Shown: positions 31,476-41,855 of the stretch, one piece after another
How positions within the stretch are numbered: the stretch's first letter is position 1
How the letters are laid out: each line of letters opens with the position of its first letter
NCBI RefSeq assembly: GCF_003589595.1
Contig: NW_020656077.1
Coordinates: forward strand, 7,485,110 to 7,549,109
Direction of reading: 5' to 3'
Source: Hyposmocoma kahamanoa
Taxonomy: Eukaryota; Arthropoda; Insecta; Lepidoptera; Cosmopterigidae
Length of the DNA stretch: 64,000 bases
Position numbers and translations under genes: made by a program
Notes under the pieces: generated by a model
Database searches by the model: none
Told to the model about the DNA's origin: nothing
Seen by the model: the letters and a program-made list of their open reading frames with translations, nothing else

Positions 31476-32884
31476 GTAATAAATAGCACGACTGCCGAGC
31501 AGCCTCTGAAATTTTGACGTATGTATGACGTAATGTAATAACGTGAAGCATCCGTCTTTGTCCTGTTATTATTCAGTAGCTTGTTGCTAAAAATTGTTTG
31601 TAGTGAGTAAGTAACAGATTATTATTATATTCATTATGTCCTAGAATAAAAAAGACCAAGTCTTATTGTGTAACACAATCTTATTGTGTATTGGAACAGG
31701 AAAAGCTTTGCGCCCGCTTTTCAAACGATATATCACTTACATACATAATAGAATCATTACGGCAGTGTTTTTTTCCCAACAACCCCAGAAGAAAGATGTT
31801 TTTCAGAAGTATCTACACCTGTAAGTATATCTGTATCTTCAGCACTTCCTATTGCCTAATCAGCTTAATGGATTTTGGTGTAAGAGGCTTCGTTAGATTC
31901 GTCTTCAGACCCGGAGTGTTATTGGATACAATTTATGCCAAAAATCCACATAACGACATTTATTTATTTTATGTATAAAATAGAGACGTTCATATTTAAT
32001 TAAATAAAAAATAGCCATGGAGTAACAATGACATTAACATCTTTTAACATCGATTTAATGCAGTTTTATTCAAACTTTTTATGAAAATATCGAAATTAAA
32101 CTAATTGCATTTTTTATAATTATTAATACAAAGAAACAAACACTGGACCTGGTTTTGTCTGTGACAAAGCACAAATAGCTGAAAATCTAAAAAAATAAAT
32201 AAGTAAAAACATTTTTCAATTAATGTTTACGAAATTTGCAAAAACGCATAACCTAACGCCGCTCGATTAACCGGTATTATTAGGAAATTAAAACATAAAT
32301 ACCAATGAAAATAAAATACTATTTTAACTAATTTTTTTATTTTGAAATTAGTTCTAAAATAGAAAAGTAAAATAACCTAAAAAATTTTTGAAAAAAAAAA
32401 ACGCTTTATTATTTTGTGGACTTTACTAATGCACCGCTAAATGTTTCAACGTGTATTTTCCGAACATACTTTTTTTTTGTCTTGGCTATGTACCTAGAGT
32501 TAATAACAAGATCGACGTAAAGAAGCAAAACGCAATGTGCAAAGATCGGAACAATATTTAAATCCCATAGTAAAACAGTTTTAATCCGTAGGCCTAGTGA
32601 CAACCGTTACACAAATACAAAAAAATACAAAATAATTTTTATTTACAATGAGATTGTGTAGGTACATTCATTTAAATTATGTCACAGAACCAGGAAACAC
32701 AACTCAATTACAGCGTATATCGCGTATACACACATTTGCTACGATTCCTGCACCAGACAAAGCTTATCTCGCAGGATAGTCGATAAAATCCTTGTCATAA
32801 AAGAATAAAATGTGATAAAAGAATAACGCTAGACCAAAAAGAATTTTTACAATTCTTGGAAAATTTTACATATACGATCTGTAT
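31476..32884. other. AT-rich unassigned DNA
   Basis: 1.4 kb with no recognised feature. The 95-codon frame at 31691-31978 (+) has no family likeness. Confidence 0.4.
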
Positions 32885-33065
32885 ATTACATTATTATTAT
32901 TATTAATATATAGATCGAACACATTGAAAACTTTTCCGATCCTATGAGACTTGAATAAACGACCAAACTGCACCGTAGTATTGCTTTTACCAACTGAGCT
33001 ACGGGCCAAGTTATCGAGTTGTTGAAACTCACCTGTGTTTTTGTCAAAGATCTTTCTACTGGATT
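32885..33065 (-). mobile_element. SINE family S3 copy
   Basis: The minus strand has GGCCCGTAGCTCAGTTGGTA, an intact A box, a decayed B box (TATTCAAGTCTC), then GGATCGGAAAAGTTTTCAAT, GTGTTCGATCTATATATTAA and an (ATA/ATT)n tail at 32889-32905. It is distinct from S1 in the head but shares the GTGTTCGATCT tail. Confidence 0.8.
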
Positions 33066-33239
33066 TTTCGGCATTCTGGACCGCTAGTGACATCTAGTAA
33101 GAGATTTTAGAACTTTCTCCACCGCAACTACACTTTTTTATATGTTATATTACTAAATTATAAAATTTGTAACTTATAAGTTGATCCAGCGTTAATCGTG
33201 TCTGTTTTTCCAAGTTTGTTTAGTAGTAGAACTTATTGT

Positions 33240-33423
33240 CAATGAGTTCATTCAGAGAAGTACTGCCACCGCGTGTCGCGTTTCGTTTTTGAAGGATGTT
33301 GGTAAAATTACAGACACATGATTTCTCAACTTATATTACTGTGTGACAATGAACATCAGATCTTTGCGATTTAAAGCTTTGAACGACACTGCTGTCGCCA
33401 ATTCTATGGTACACATGCATCGT
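33240..33423 (+). mobile_element. family F retroposon, diverged
   Basis: Contains GAGAAGTACTGCCACC, GGTAAAATTACAGACACATG and ATCTTTGCGATTTAAAGC. Several short deletions. Confidence 0.7.
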
Positions 33424-33887
33424 TAAATTGATTTGTATTATTTTATACCCAGTTACGTAAAGGCACGCAACTAACTGATTTCATATTCTACAAAACTGAA
33501 CCCCCTGTCTCACTCCTGATTTCTGATCACACTGATTTAAACACAACTAATTTTTTCATCATTCTGTCCGTAGATAAACCGATAGCGTCCGTTACTGATA
33601 AACTAAACAACACCTGATTTTTGGCTATACTGATTTAGACACAGTTTATCTTTACTCTCAATTACTGATCATTCTGGTAAATCATGTATAATAATAAGCT
33701 CACAAACTGGCTTTACTTTTACGCCAACTCCTCCGTCCTGTCTTTCACCAGCTCACCCGCCTAGTTCCTTTTTTACCTTCTCTTTTTTTCTCCTGTCACA
33801 TAATCATTTTTTTTATAACTGACATTTACTCGATTGTGTTAACTAATCGATTAGAATTCATTCGCAATTCGCGACAACTACAATTGT
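33424..33887. other. unassigned DNA with CTGATTT-rich words
   Basis: Short words such as CTGATTTCTGATCACACTGA and CACTGATTTAAACACA recur loosely between 33530 and 33680. No defined unit and no gene. Confidence 0.4.
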
Positions 33888-34010
33888 TAAGGGCAGGCGT
33901 ATCGCTTACCTCTAGATCCACGACCCGTCACTTAATATGATAAAAAAGACGTCTAGTGCTGGACATAGGCCTCCCTGAAAGATCACTACAACCACCGATC
34001 TTGACTGCCT
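33888..34010 (+). mobile_element. family F tail joined to another repeat scrap
   Basis: GGGCAGGCGTATCGCTTACC...CGACCCGTCACTTAATATGA plus an A-run (to 33953) is the 3' end of family F. It is followed by GTCTAGTGCTGGACATAGGC, a word common in lepidopteran retroposons whose body is not present. Confidence 0.55.
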
Positions 34011-34729
34011 TGAGACTTGATTAGTTGCTTAGCTTTAATAAAGCTACTAAACCCATGCAATCCAAAACACTGGTGGACGAGAAAGAGTTGGACGTCTACA
34101 CGTCCAAGGCGTCGCCGAATAAAGGATACTATTCCCAGTTCGATCGGCCAAATATGCGGTTAAATTAAGCACAACTGCTTAACTCAGACCTATCATGAGC
34201 ACAAGAAAAAGCCTCGCCACTAAATAAAAGAAAGGAGAATACCAACAAAAGAGTTCAATACTTACATACAGAATTTGCAGACTATAAATACGGCTCTAAC
34301 TCCTTTTACGCCCACTTCTCCATTTTTACAGCCAAAAGATATCTCCACGAATATTTTTATGTTTTCACAAAAACGGTGTAAAAAGTCGTAAATACACGGC
34401 AGTGGAATAAAAAGCAATTGTCCTGTTTATTACGACATTTGGTGTAAAAACGTCGTCATTTGGTTTATAAGCGTCGTTACTGTATGTGCGGTTAAATCTA
34501 GTTATAGCCTCGTAAAGCTTTTGCGGGGGAAATTACCTTTAGGCGGTTGGTTCTAATTACAGGAAGGTATTGATAACGTTTACTATAGCAAACGCATATC
34601 TCGTTTCGGCTTTTACTTACTTATTTAAAAATAAAACCCATTGTCTGTTACAATCCCCATTGTAAGTTTATACGCTGGTATAATCGTTAAGTGTGTCCAG
34701 GCAATTATTATCTTAGACCCATTTTCCTC
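34011..34729. other. unassigned DNA
   Basis: No gene or repeat recognised. Confidence 0.4.
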
Positions 34730-35571
34730 TAAGCGACTAGCCGCGAGCGACCGTTTATTAGGTTGCCCGCGACTATATTCTAGAAACAGCTCATTTACAA
34801 AATGGACGTCGAAGAAGTAAGTATCAAAAAGAAAATGAAAACATACATTTTGGATACATCCCTTGTTAAGAGCCCTCATGCCAAAAAAGTTTTGACGTTA
34901 GCTCCGCCCAAATTTGTGAAACAAATATATGCCTGAAGTTCGCGTGACACGCAACAGGAGATGTTGAATTTTGCGCATTAAAAGTACCAAATTCGTTTTA
35001 GCGGAATAGCTCTAAAACTAAAGGGATTAAAAAAAATCCACAGTGACTGTTGTCGATCATGCATAAATATAATTAATTATCTAATTTTTTGTACTAATAA
35101 CCTGTAGTATTTCGAGGATGAATTGAAAATACGTGAAAATTAGACGTCATTTCGTGATTTGGCCGCGACACGGCAGTCGCCGCGACTGCGAAAGAACAAG
35201 CAACTCGAGCCTACGCGCGCGACTCAAGTTCTGCATATTATTACATCGCAATCCCCACTATGCGACTAGCCGCACGCGAGTGAACTACTTTTTCTTCAGT
35301 AGATATGCAGTCTCTCAGTTGTAGTACCCATTATTAACGGCCGCAGTTTTGTTTTAACAATTCATGAAAGAATTTTACCGACATTTGTGTTGATGTTCTC
35401 GTAACTCGTTCTAGAACAAATAAAATGCACCTTTTGTAGTGCGTTCACTTAACAAGTGACGTATCGAAAATTTATGTTTTCGTTCTCTTTTTGATACCAA
35501 CTAAAGATATATTACTTTTTCGACGTCCATTTTGTAAATGCGCGCGACTTACAGTACAGGCTAGTCGCTTA
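34730..35571. mobile_element. inverted-repeat element with two facing MDVE starts
   Basis: TAAGCGACTAGCC (34730-34742) and GGCTAGTCGCTTA (35559-35571) are exact inverses. Homology continues inward for over 100 bp: both arms carry ATTTACAAAATGGACGTCGA and, further in, GGTATCAAAAAGAGAACG or its variant. So the same start, ATGGACGTCGAA (MDVE), is present twice, facing inward, at 34802 (+) and 35530 (-). MDVEKLI-like starts are typical of MADF proteins, the DNA-binding partners of some Harbinger transposons. A third GCGACTAGCCGC lies at 35258. Repeat R2 is nested inside. The MADF link is inference. Confidence 0.6.
34881..35160 (-). repeat. dispersed repeat R2, copy 2
   Basis: Inverted copy of 18488-18771, with few differences, placed between the arms of the inverted element above. 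Confidence 0.8.
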
Positions 35572-35661
35572 CTGGAAAACAGCTATTATATCGTCGCGAA
35601 AGTACAAATCCGCGTTCGTAGTATTGGTAAAAGGCGCGTATCTGCAAGAAACCATAATTTA

Positions 35662-35750
35662 AAGGACAGAGAGAGATGCAAAAAGATCAAGAGGCAGACC
35701 ATCCGCCCGATGGATTGATGACATTAACCAAAACCACTGGACAAGAAAGA
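35662..35750 (+). pseudogene. LINE polymerase C-terminal scrap (RTE-like)
   Basis: Reads RTERDAKRSRGRPSARWIDD and INQNHWTRKN before a stop. The RGRPxxRWxDDI block is a conserved feature downstream of the polymerase in RTE-type insect LINEs. Flanks carry no further homology. Confidence 0.6.
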
Positions 35751-36177
35751 ACGAATGACGCAATAGAGAGGAGGCTCGTCAGTTATGCGAATTTAATTTG
35801 GCCACTAAATTACTGAAATGAAAACTTATAATCCTATGCTTGTTACGCGTAATTGCATTGCATTATCCCCGACGATAAAACTCATTATCGAAAGTACGTT
35901 ACCTAATGAGTAATACGACTTCAATAACGTTTTGAAATGAAAAAAATAAATATCCAAAATTATGAGGAAACCCTGCCATACATTTAATATAACATTCGTA
36001 TAGAGGCTTTAGTTGACCTACTTTAAAAGGTAACAATCATAAGTTTACAGATAACAAAGTATCACTAACTTTTAATAGCATAAACAAAGTGATTTTTAAT
36101 TTTTAAATAAATACAAATTATGTATTCAACGATATTCCACGACGATAAAAGCTTAAAACTGTCTTCTTAGTTGAAAT
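35751..36177. other. unassigned DNA
   Basis: Nothing recognised. Confidence 0.4.
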
Positions 36178-36420
36178 TACGATATTCTTTTTGTTTCCAA
36201 AGATTCAAGTACAATTCTACTGTAGTAGTGACCGTTCTGTAAAAAGGATCTTAAGATTATGGAGCTCTATTCGGTGATTGTGTTGTGATTCCAGCAAAAG
36301 CTCGGCTATTGTAGACTTATTAAGCTGACAGTTCTTGACGCCTGCGATGTGTTCCTTGACTCTTTGACTGTAATGCGTTTTCTCTGCCCAATACAAGAAC
36401 TCGCGCAACCGCAATCAATC
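36178..36420 (-). pseudogene. Penelope-like GIY-YIG endonuclease remnant
   Basis: Minus strand. A first piece in one frame reads CIGQRKR. After a frameshift comes QRVKEHIAGVKNCQLNKSTI, then AELLLESQHNHRIELHNLKI. After another shift comes LQNGHYYSRIVLESLETKR and a stop. The order YIGQT.R, R.KEH, (S/T)xxAEHxLxxxH, the (I/L)L before a basic stretch and the final R.x.E.LE match the GIY-YIG nuclease that ends Penelope-like retroelements. This domain cuts target DNA. Two frameshifts and loss of everything upstream make it inactive. Confidence 0.6.
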
Positions 36421-36508
36421 TTAAAACGCCCGGTGATTGAACGGAGATAGCGGCGTAGACACAGATTTATAGAGTACTTTTCTAGTACTGTTATTTATTT
36501 GACATTTA

Positions 36509-36722
36509 TAATAATAATAATAATAATAATAATGCACATACTCGTCGTAGTCCCGCACCAGGAATCCCTTTGTCGTGGTTGCCATGGACATACACATACC
36601 ACAAATTACACCTTAACTCACGTGAGAAATAAATGTAGGCCATACAAATATTATTCCCGGCCCGGGAATCGAACCTGGGATCTCTGCGTGGCAATCAGGT
36701 AACCGTTCGGCCACCGAGGCAG
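36509..36722 (-). mobile_element. SINE family S2, with tail
   Basis: The minus strand starts GACTGCCTCGGTGGCCGAACG (A box TGGCCGAACGG), has a perfect B box (GGTTCGATTCC at 36665-36675), the body shared with 22924-23100, and ends at a (TTA)n tail, seen here as ATAATAATAATAATAATAAT from 36509. Both promoter boxes match consensus, so it could still be transcribed by polymerase III. Confidence 0.9.
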
Positions 36723-36974
36723 TCTTGAACATTGATGTAGTTGCGACTCCATAGGTATGCGTGAACTTGGTTTGAAACCAATTTGTTACTCCAGGTGAAG
36801 TCATGGACTGGAAAGACTGTAAAAAAGAAAAAAAAATTGTGGCTGTATAAAGTTTTAAATGCAATCAATGCAATGGCTATGAATCGGGGTATGTAGCTGT
36901 CATCAAACACTTCAATGTCAAATCCTCTTCCGACATTCGTGATAGCATAAAAACGCACATAGTAAACCAGTCTA

Positions 36975-37577
36975 TCCGCTCACGCGATTCATGCGTCTCT
37001 GGAAGCATACCACACCTAGAGGTGCCGGTGATGATTTTATACCGATTTATCGGATATCGAAGTTATAACAGGTAAAAGAACTAATACTAATTGCTATTTC
37101 GGTAACTACTCTAGCAAACCATAAAGTTTTTAATGCCTGAGTTTGTCATTAAAAAAAAATAAACAACTTCAAAAATACGTCACGACAATCGTGTGTGTTA
37201 TTGTTTGGGCTGGTGATGTCGGTGTTTATTTATTGAAAACATACCGTAAGTTGCGTTTTTTAAGTTTACCCTGAATATAAATGTTTATAAACTATACTTT
37301 AATGAGTAATTTCATGGTAAACGTCAGAACCACTCAAACGGAATATTATATTTATCCAAGTACACCAAAAATTTCATTAGTGCTTTTTAAGTGCAGGATT
37401 TGCGGTGTATTACTGCATTTTATTTGAGATGTTTTTGTTGGTAGTACGGAGGGTATTTAGCAATGCAGAATAATAATTTTTATTTATAAGAACTTGTATT
37501 TAAACTGAATGCTTATCTAATTTGCGAAACCAAATAGCCGCCATTTTGCGGTAGGATGAGCGCATCGCGTGAGCGGA
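36975..37577 (-). mobile_element. MITE family M1, full-length copy
   Basis: Inverted relative of 762-1369 (603 bp), same inverted termini (CCGCTCACGCGA), flanked by TA at 36973-36974 and 37578-37579. Differences are scattered point changes. Confidence 0.85.
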
Positions 37578-37842
37578 TAAATAAATGTCTTAACCGAAAT
37601 AAAAACAGTTGTACTGTAAAACATCGACTTATTACACATGATCCCTTGATGGAACCAATCCAAACATTATTAAATTCAAATACCTTGACTCATTGTGTTT
37701 CATAGATTCGGAACACGTTACAAGGAACCCAGAGCACCAAGGCGGCTAATTTTCTTTAATGTAATTGCAATGAGACTCAACTGAGATTATTTATTATTGC
37801 AATTATGATATATGATAATATTGTTATTTTGGTAAAACCTAA
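37578..37842. other. short unassigned spacer
   Basis: Contains TTATTTATTATTGC-type AT-rich DNA and no feature; it may be eroded upstream LINE sequence. Confidence 0.35.
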
Positions 37843-38400
37843 TTGCAATGGCAGTTGAGTCACCTTTCCAAGGTAAGGCGTTACTTCACACCGGGACAGT
37901 TGCTTCAGTTGTACCAAGCACAAGTCCGGTCGTGCATGGAGTACTGCTGCACCTTTGGGATGGCTGTGATAAATAAGTACCAACTCGACAAGCGTGCCAA
38001 GAGGCTTATAGGTGACTCGAAATTGGTACAGGCGAAGCTACAGAGCCTTGAACACCGCCGCAAAGTTGCTTGCTTATCGGTATTCTACAGGGTATATCAC
38101 GGAGAGTGTGCGATGGAATTGCATAATTTGGTTCCGCTTTCCCCTTTACATCATCGGGGGACTAGACGTGGGCTGGGATTCCACCCGTATGTAGTGGATA
38201 TTCTCAAGATTCGCACGAAGCGTATCGCTTCCACATTTATACGGCGAGCGGTTAGAGAGTGGAATTCCCTACCCGCGGACTTGTTCCCCGAACGCTATAA
38301 CTTGGACCTTTTCAAGGCGAGAATGAATAGGCATTATTTAGGTGTGCATGGTACATCCTCGACCTCATCGTCACTTTCCATCAGGTGAGATGGAGGTCAA
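37843..38400 (+). pseudogene. LINE polymerase C-terminal region
   Basis: A 181-codon open frame: RRYFTPGQLLQLYQAQVRS, EYCCTFGMAVINKYQLDKRA, SLEHRRKVACLSVFYRVYHG, ECAMELHNLVPLSP, IRRAVREWNSLPADLFPERY and NLDLFKARMNRHYLG. This is the conserved segment that follows the polymerase in a widespread lepidopteran non-LTR family, known from (L/V)xYKAQVRPxxEY...FYRxxHGECxxEL...(R)xWNxLPxxVFPxxYNL.xFK. The 3' end, ATCAGGTGAGATGGAGGTCA, also fits the family. The first half of the protein, with the catalytic YADD, is missing, so the copy was truncated on insertion, the usual fate of LINEs. The frame is intact over the retained part, suggesting a fairly young copy. Confidence 0.85.
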
Positions 38401-39410
38401 ATGCGCACTTATTTTTTATGAAAAAAAAGTCTCAATGGAGAGTCATTCAATTATTAACGATCTGTGTTGCTTTAATAAAACTGGAAATTACTGTGCATAT
38501 TTTTAGCTTTAAGATTAAAATATGTTTTTTTTTTATTTCAAATAATTAGTATACTTCACCAACGATGCGCTATCGACTCGCCGTTGAAGAGTAGAATTCC
38601 AAAAAATTGCGATGGCAGTTGAATAGACAAGCAACTACTCCTAACTTTTAGAAGAACACCAAACGCCACTGAGATAATTCAAAGTTAGCATACTTGGGGA
38701 CAAGTTATGTAAACATCTTGAACAAGACCTTGTTTATTTCAACCATATTGTCTTTAATATACCAACGATGCATTAATTTCTACCTTTTACTGCAGTGATA
38801 CAGCGCGGAAGGTAATCCCTTTATCATCAATAGGATTTGTAATGATTGGCCTTTGTAAAGCCTGTACGATTCTCGGCGAATCTAGGTCAGGTTATAATCT
38901 GCCTCCAACCTCAAGCTTATAAGTGCTCGGGAAGTTCTCATGTCACTTCCTTTAATTAAAAATCAAATTACATTTGAACAAAATTAGAAATACGTAACGT
39001 CGTCTTAGAGTGATCGTATGAGATTTCTATGTAATTTTTCAGGATGAAGATAAAAATGACGTGTAAAATGTAGTAAACGCAATAATGTTTGTAGTTAGCA
39101 TTTTAATTAGGGTATAAATGATATATTTGAGTAAGAAGTTAGTAAATTTTTCTTCAACAAAAATCAGTAAAAACGCGATTGCGAGAATTTCATACTAAGG
39201 CGAAAGTATAAAATATGTAACAGTAAAACTATTTAGAATAGAACAGAAAAGAATTTTTGTATTGTTAACATTTTCACTTACAATAGGTTAGAATATTTAA
39301 AAAAAAAACAGATTTGATTTGCCCAGACCAGTACTTTAGCATTGGACAATCAAAACAAATCTACCAGCTGTCATTTTTAGCGGCCAGTTAAACGAGGAAA
39401 AATTTTTCGC
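38401..39410. other. AT-rich unassigned DNA
   Basis: One kilobase without recognised feature. Confidence 0.4.
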
Positions 39411-39640
39411 CGGTCGTTTTCAGATAACCTCAAAAAATGTGCCCCTTTCAATAACTTTTATACGAATGCTGAGCATTAATTATTTAATATGATTGCTTGT
39501 TCACTTAGTCAGTGTTACACGTAAAAAGACTGCTTTACTACGCCACGGTAATAAATTAAAATTAAAAAAGTGTGTAAATTCTCATTCATGGTAGCCGGTT
39601 CTACGTCTCCCTAATATTAAGAAATGAAGAAAAAAATTAA
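39411..39640 (+). repeat. dispersed repeat R3, copy 1
   Basis: CGTTTTCAGATAACC, CCCTTTCAATAACTTTTAT, ATTTAATATGATTGC and TTCTCATTCATGG occur in the same order and spacing at 57741-57980. Function and class unknown. Confidence 0.8.
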
Positions 39641-39689
39641 ACAATGCCCTGGCCACACAGAGGCGGCCGCGGATGCCTTCTCAACTCGA

Positions 39690-40296
39690 ACTATCAAAAT
39701 TTGTGAATGGCATTAAAATAAGCAAAGTAGTTTTCGAATTATTACGAAATAAATATTTTATGGAAACGGTAATTAGATCTAATTACCGTAACCGTGGTTA
39801 TGGTAATTAGAAAGTTCAAAAATTTTTGAGAAAACATAGAAACAAAAATTATAAAGAACAACTAACAACATATTAAATAACTTTGTTTTTAATTCTCTTT
39901 AATTTTTGTAATGAATTATACCAGTTAATATTAAACTTTTAAGGTTTTACATCGGCAGAAATATTAAAATGTAAATTATTTCACTGTTCTTGTAACAGTT
40001 CTGATTAATCATAAGAAAGAATTGGAGAAATTACCACTAACCAACTGTTATGAAACCTACTTTAATTTTATTTCAAAAAATCTTGAATGGCACTTGTTAG
40101 TAGAAATAAACCAAATGTAGCAAAATACACATGTAATAATTCAGCTGTGTCAGAAATAAAAATGTTTGAATTTCCTAATTACCATATCCACGGCTACGGT
40201 AATTAGATCTAATTACCTTTTCCATAAATTGTTCGTGTCTTAATAAGTCGAAAAACTACTTTGTCTATTCTAATGCTATTTAAACATATTGATAGT
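39690..40296. mobile_element. foldback element with ~125-bp inverted arms
   Basis: The left arm, 39690-39813 (ACTATCAAAATTTG, GCAAAGTAGTTTTCGA, TTTATGGAAACGGTAATTAG), is mirrored by the right arm, 40172-40296. Each arm ends inside with the palindrome GGTAATTAGATCTAATTACC or its close variant. The centre is AT-rich and non-coding. Further AGCTACGGTAATTAGG words lie just outside at 40435-40475. Confidence 0.85.
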
Positions 40297-40648
40297 TAAG
40301 CTTAAAATTGTTCATATTTCAATGTTATTGGGTACTTGGTACTTGGTGCAACGGGCTGGTATCCGCAACTTGACGACAAAGGGCCTGCGTGTTATTGGGT
40401 ACATTAAGCGAGAAAAAACAATGGCTACAGTAATTAGGCTGAGGACACCGAAATAGCTACGGTAATTAGGCTCAGAACACGGAATATGAGAATGGCCGAT
40501 TTAATACTAGTGATAGAACACGGAAGTTACTAATATTTTTTTGGTCTGTGTGACAGAAATTATAAAAACAGTTTAAAGAAGGAAACGATTAAGGAAAAGA
40601 TTTCCAAAGAACCAAAACAAAGTCGTGAGTATATTATTTTTGTTTTTA
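40297..40648. other. unassigned DNA with GTAATTAGG words
   Basis: GGCTACAGTAATTAGGCTGA and AGCTACGGTAATTAGGCTCA (about 40430-40475) echo the arms of the neighbouring foldback element; nothing else recognised. Confidence 0.4.
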
Positions 40649-40711
40649 CCTCATTATACCACTAGGCCTACGACTTGTTCATCCCGTCATTTGGTAACGT
40701 AAAAAAAAAAC
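40649..40711 (+). mobile_element. family F 3' tail
   Basis: CCTCATTATACCACTAGGCC, TACGACTTGTTCATCCCGTC and an A-run: only the last 60 bases of the element. Confidence 0.65.
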
Positions 40712-40744
40712 CTGGACAGCAAATAGCAGTATGTGTCTGACCAA

Positions 40745-41050
40745 AGCGAAGTATTAGGAATGTGGAACTTTCGCAGGATTAGCATTAATAAAAAAAGTTC
40801 TTCTTCGTCATAATCCGACAGTAAAATGGTGCTTTCTTTATCAGAGTTCAAAATTAGAGGATGGAAAAAAAGGTTGAAAACGAAATGTGGCGTGACGCTT
40901 TTGGTGTCACACCGGCCGTCTTCGCGCCGCCGCTGTCCCGCCGCGAATTCCGTGCGGGACTGCTGTGTGTCACGCCCATGCATTCGCTTCTCGCAGGTTC
41001 GCCTCTGGAACTTTTCACGCTATACCGCGTCTGTGTGGCCCGACTTTAAA
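40745..41050 (-). mobile_element. PIF/Harbinger end with transposase start
   Basis: The minus strand begins with GGGCCACACAGACGCGGTAT, the same end found at 58556, then GTGTGACACCAAAAGCGTCA, also shared. After about 220 bases it encodes ILLSDYDEEELFLLMLILRK, the acidic (D/E)EEEL.LL.L opening typical of Harbinger transposases. The frame is lost at 40745. Only one terminus is present. The superfamily call rests on that N-terminal style and on the other Harbinger pieces at 58.5-61.2 kb. Confidence 0.55.
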
Positions 41051-41139
41051 AACTCAATTAGCTGTGATCCCACAGCATACTTAGATTTTCACACTGAACA
41101 TGCAATTCTAAATGGCTACGTACTAAAGAATTAAACAAA

Positions 41140-41295
41140 ATTATTTTTGTTGCACTGTAGAAAAACTTTGTATGTCGTCTTAAAAAACCTAACATATGAG
41201 AACTTTTTTAATAATAGCGTCAATGTGAGAATAGAAAGATAACTTGTAATCCAACAGAATGCCCCGAATCACAGGTGGCCCTGACGACAAAAAAA
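41140..41295 (-). pseudogene. LINE polymerase fragment (post-YADD region)
   Basis: The minus strand reads PPVIRGILLDYKLSFYSHID and AIIKKV, then in a shifted frame SHMLGFLRRHTK. The pattern (V)RxLGxxLDxKLxFxxHIDxIIxKAxxxLGFxxR follows the active-site motif in Jockey/CR1-type LINE polymerases. A single frameshift separates the two parts. Confidence 0.65.
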
Positions 41296-41399
41296 AGCTG
41301 TTGAAGGCCAATACAAACAAGTTCATAGAGAAATTCGTAAGATTTGATAACCCGGTCTGTAGCTCGTTTAACAAGAGGGTCCGTCATATTTTAGTAACA

Positions 41400-41558
41400 G
41401 TAGCGCACCTTGTGAAAAAGTTCCTCCAGGGAAGAACTGCTACCTTACTAATTTCTGCCCCCAAGCGGTAATACTACAGGCAATTGCGACTTGTCATAGT
41501 TTTGCAAAGAGGCACGATTTGTTGGTCCCGGCACTTAGTAGGTATCATAAAAAAATAG
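41400..41558 (+). mobile_element. family F retroposon, internally deleted
   Basis: The head CACCTTGTGAAAAAGTTCCT and ATTTCTGCCCCCAAGCGGTA are joined to the tail GGCACGATTTGTTGGTCCCG plus an A-run; about 130 bases of the middle are missing. Confidence 0.75.
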
Positions 41559-41855
41559 TTATTTGTTATGCAAGGCTGCAAAGTTGTTGTTTGACGCGAG
41601 AGCTTATATTGAATCCTACGCGTAGCGAGGGTTTCAAAGCACGAAGACGGAAAGCAACTTTGTTGGCGAGCGAAACACACAACTTTCCACCTCACTATAG
41701 CGAGGAAAATGATAGATGAAAGAAAAATGTTGGACTATAACAAGTCAGTTTTAGTAAACAAAATTATCGTTGTCAGTTTAATGTCAACAATAATAAGAAT
41801 AAAATATACCAACGGATTTATATTACATAAAAAATGTACGTCAAATCGCGTAGGC

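Noticed and set aside
32950..33020. tRNA gene on the minus strand (TAGCTCAGTTGG head)
   Set aside because: The B box is decayed and the body continues into a SINE tail with (ATT)n.
37843..38388. Independent host gene of 181 codons
   Set aside because: The content is the standard C-terminal region of a lepidopteran LINE and a decayed relative lies at 16920-17065.
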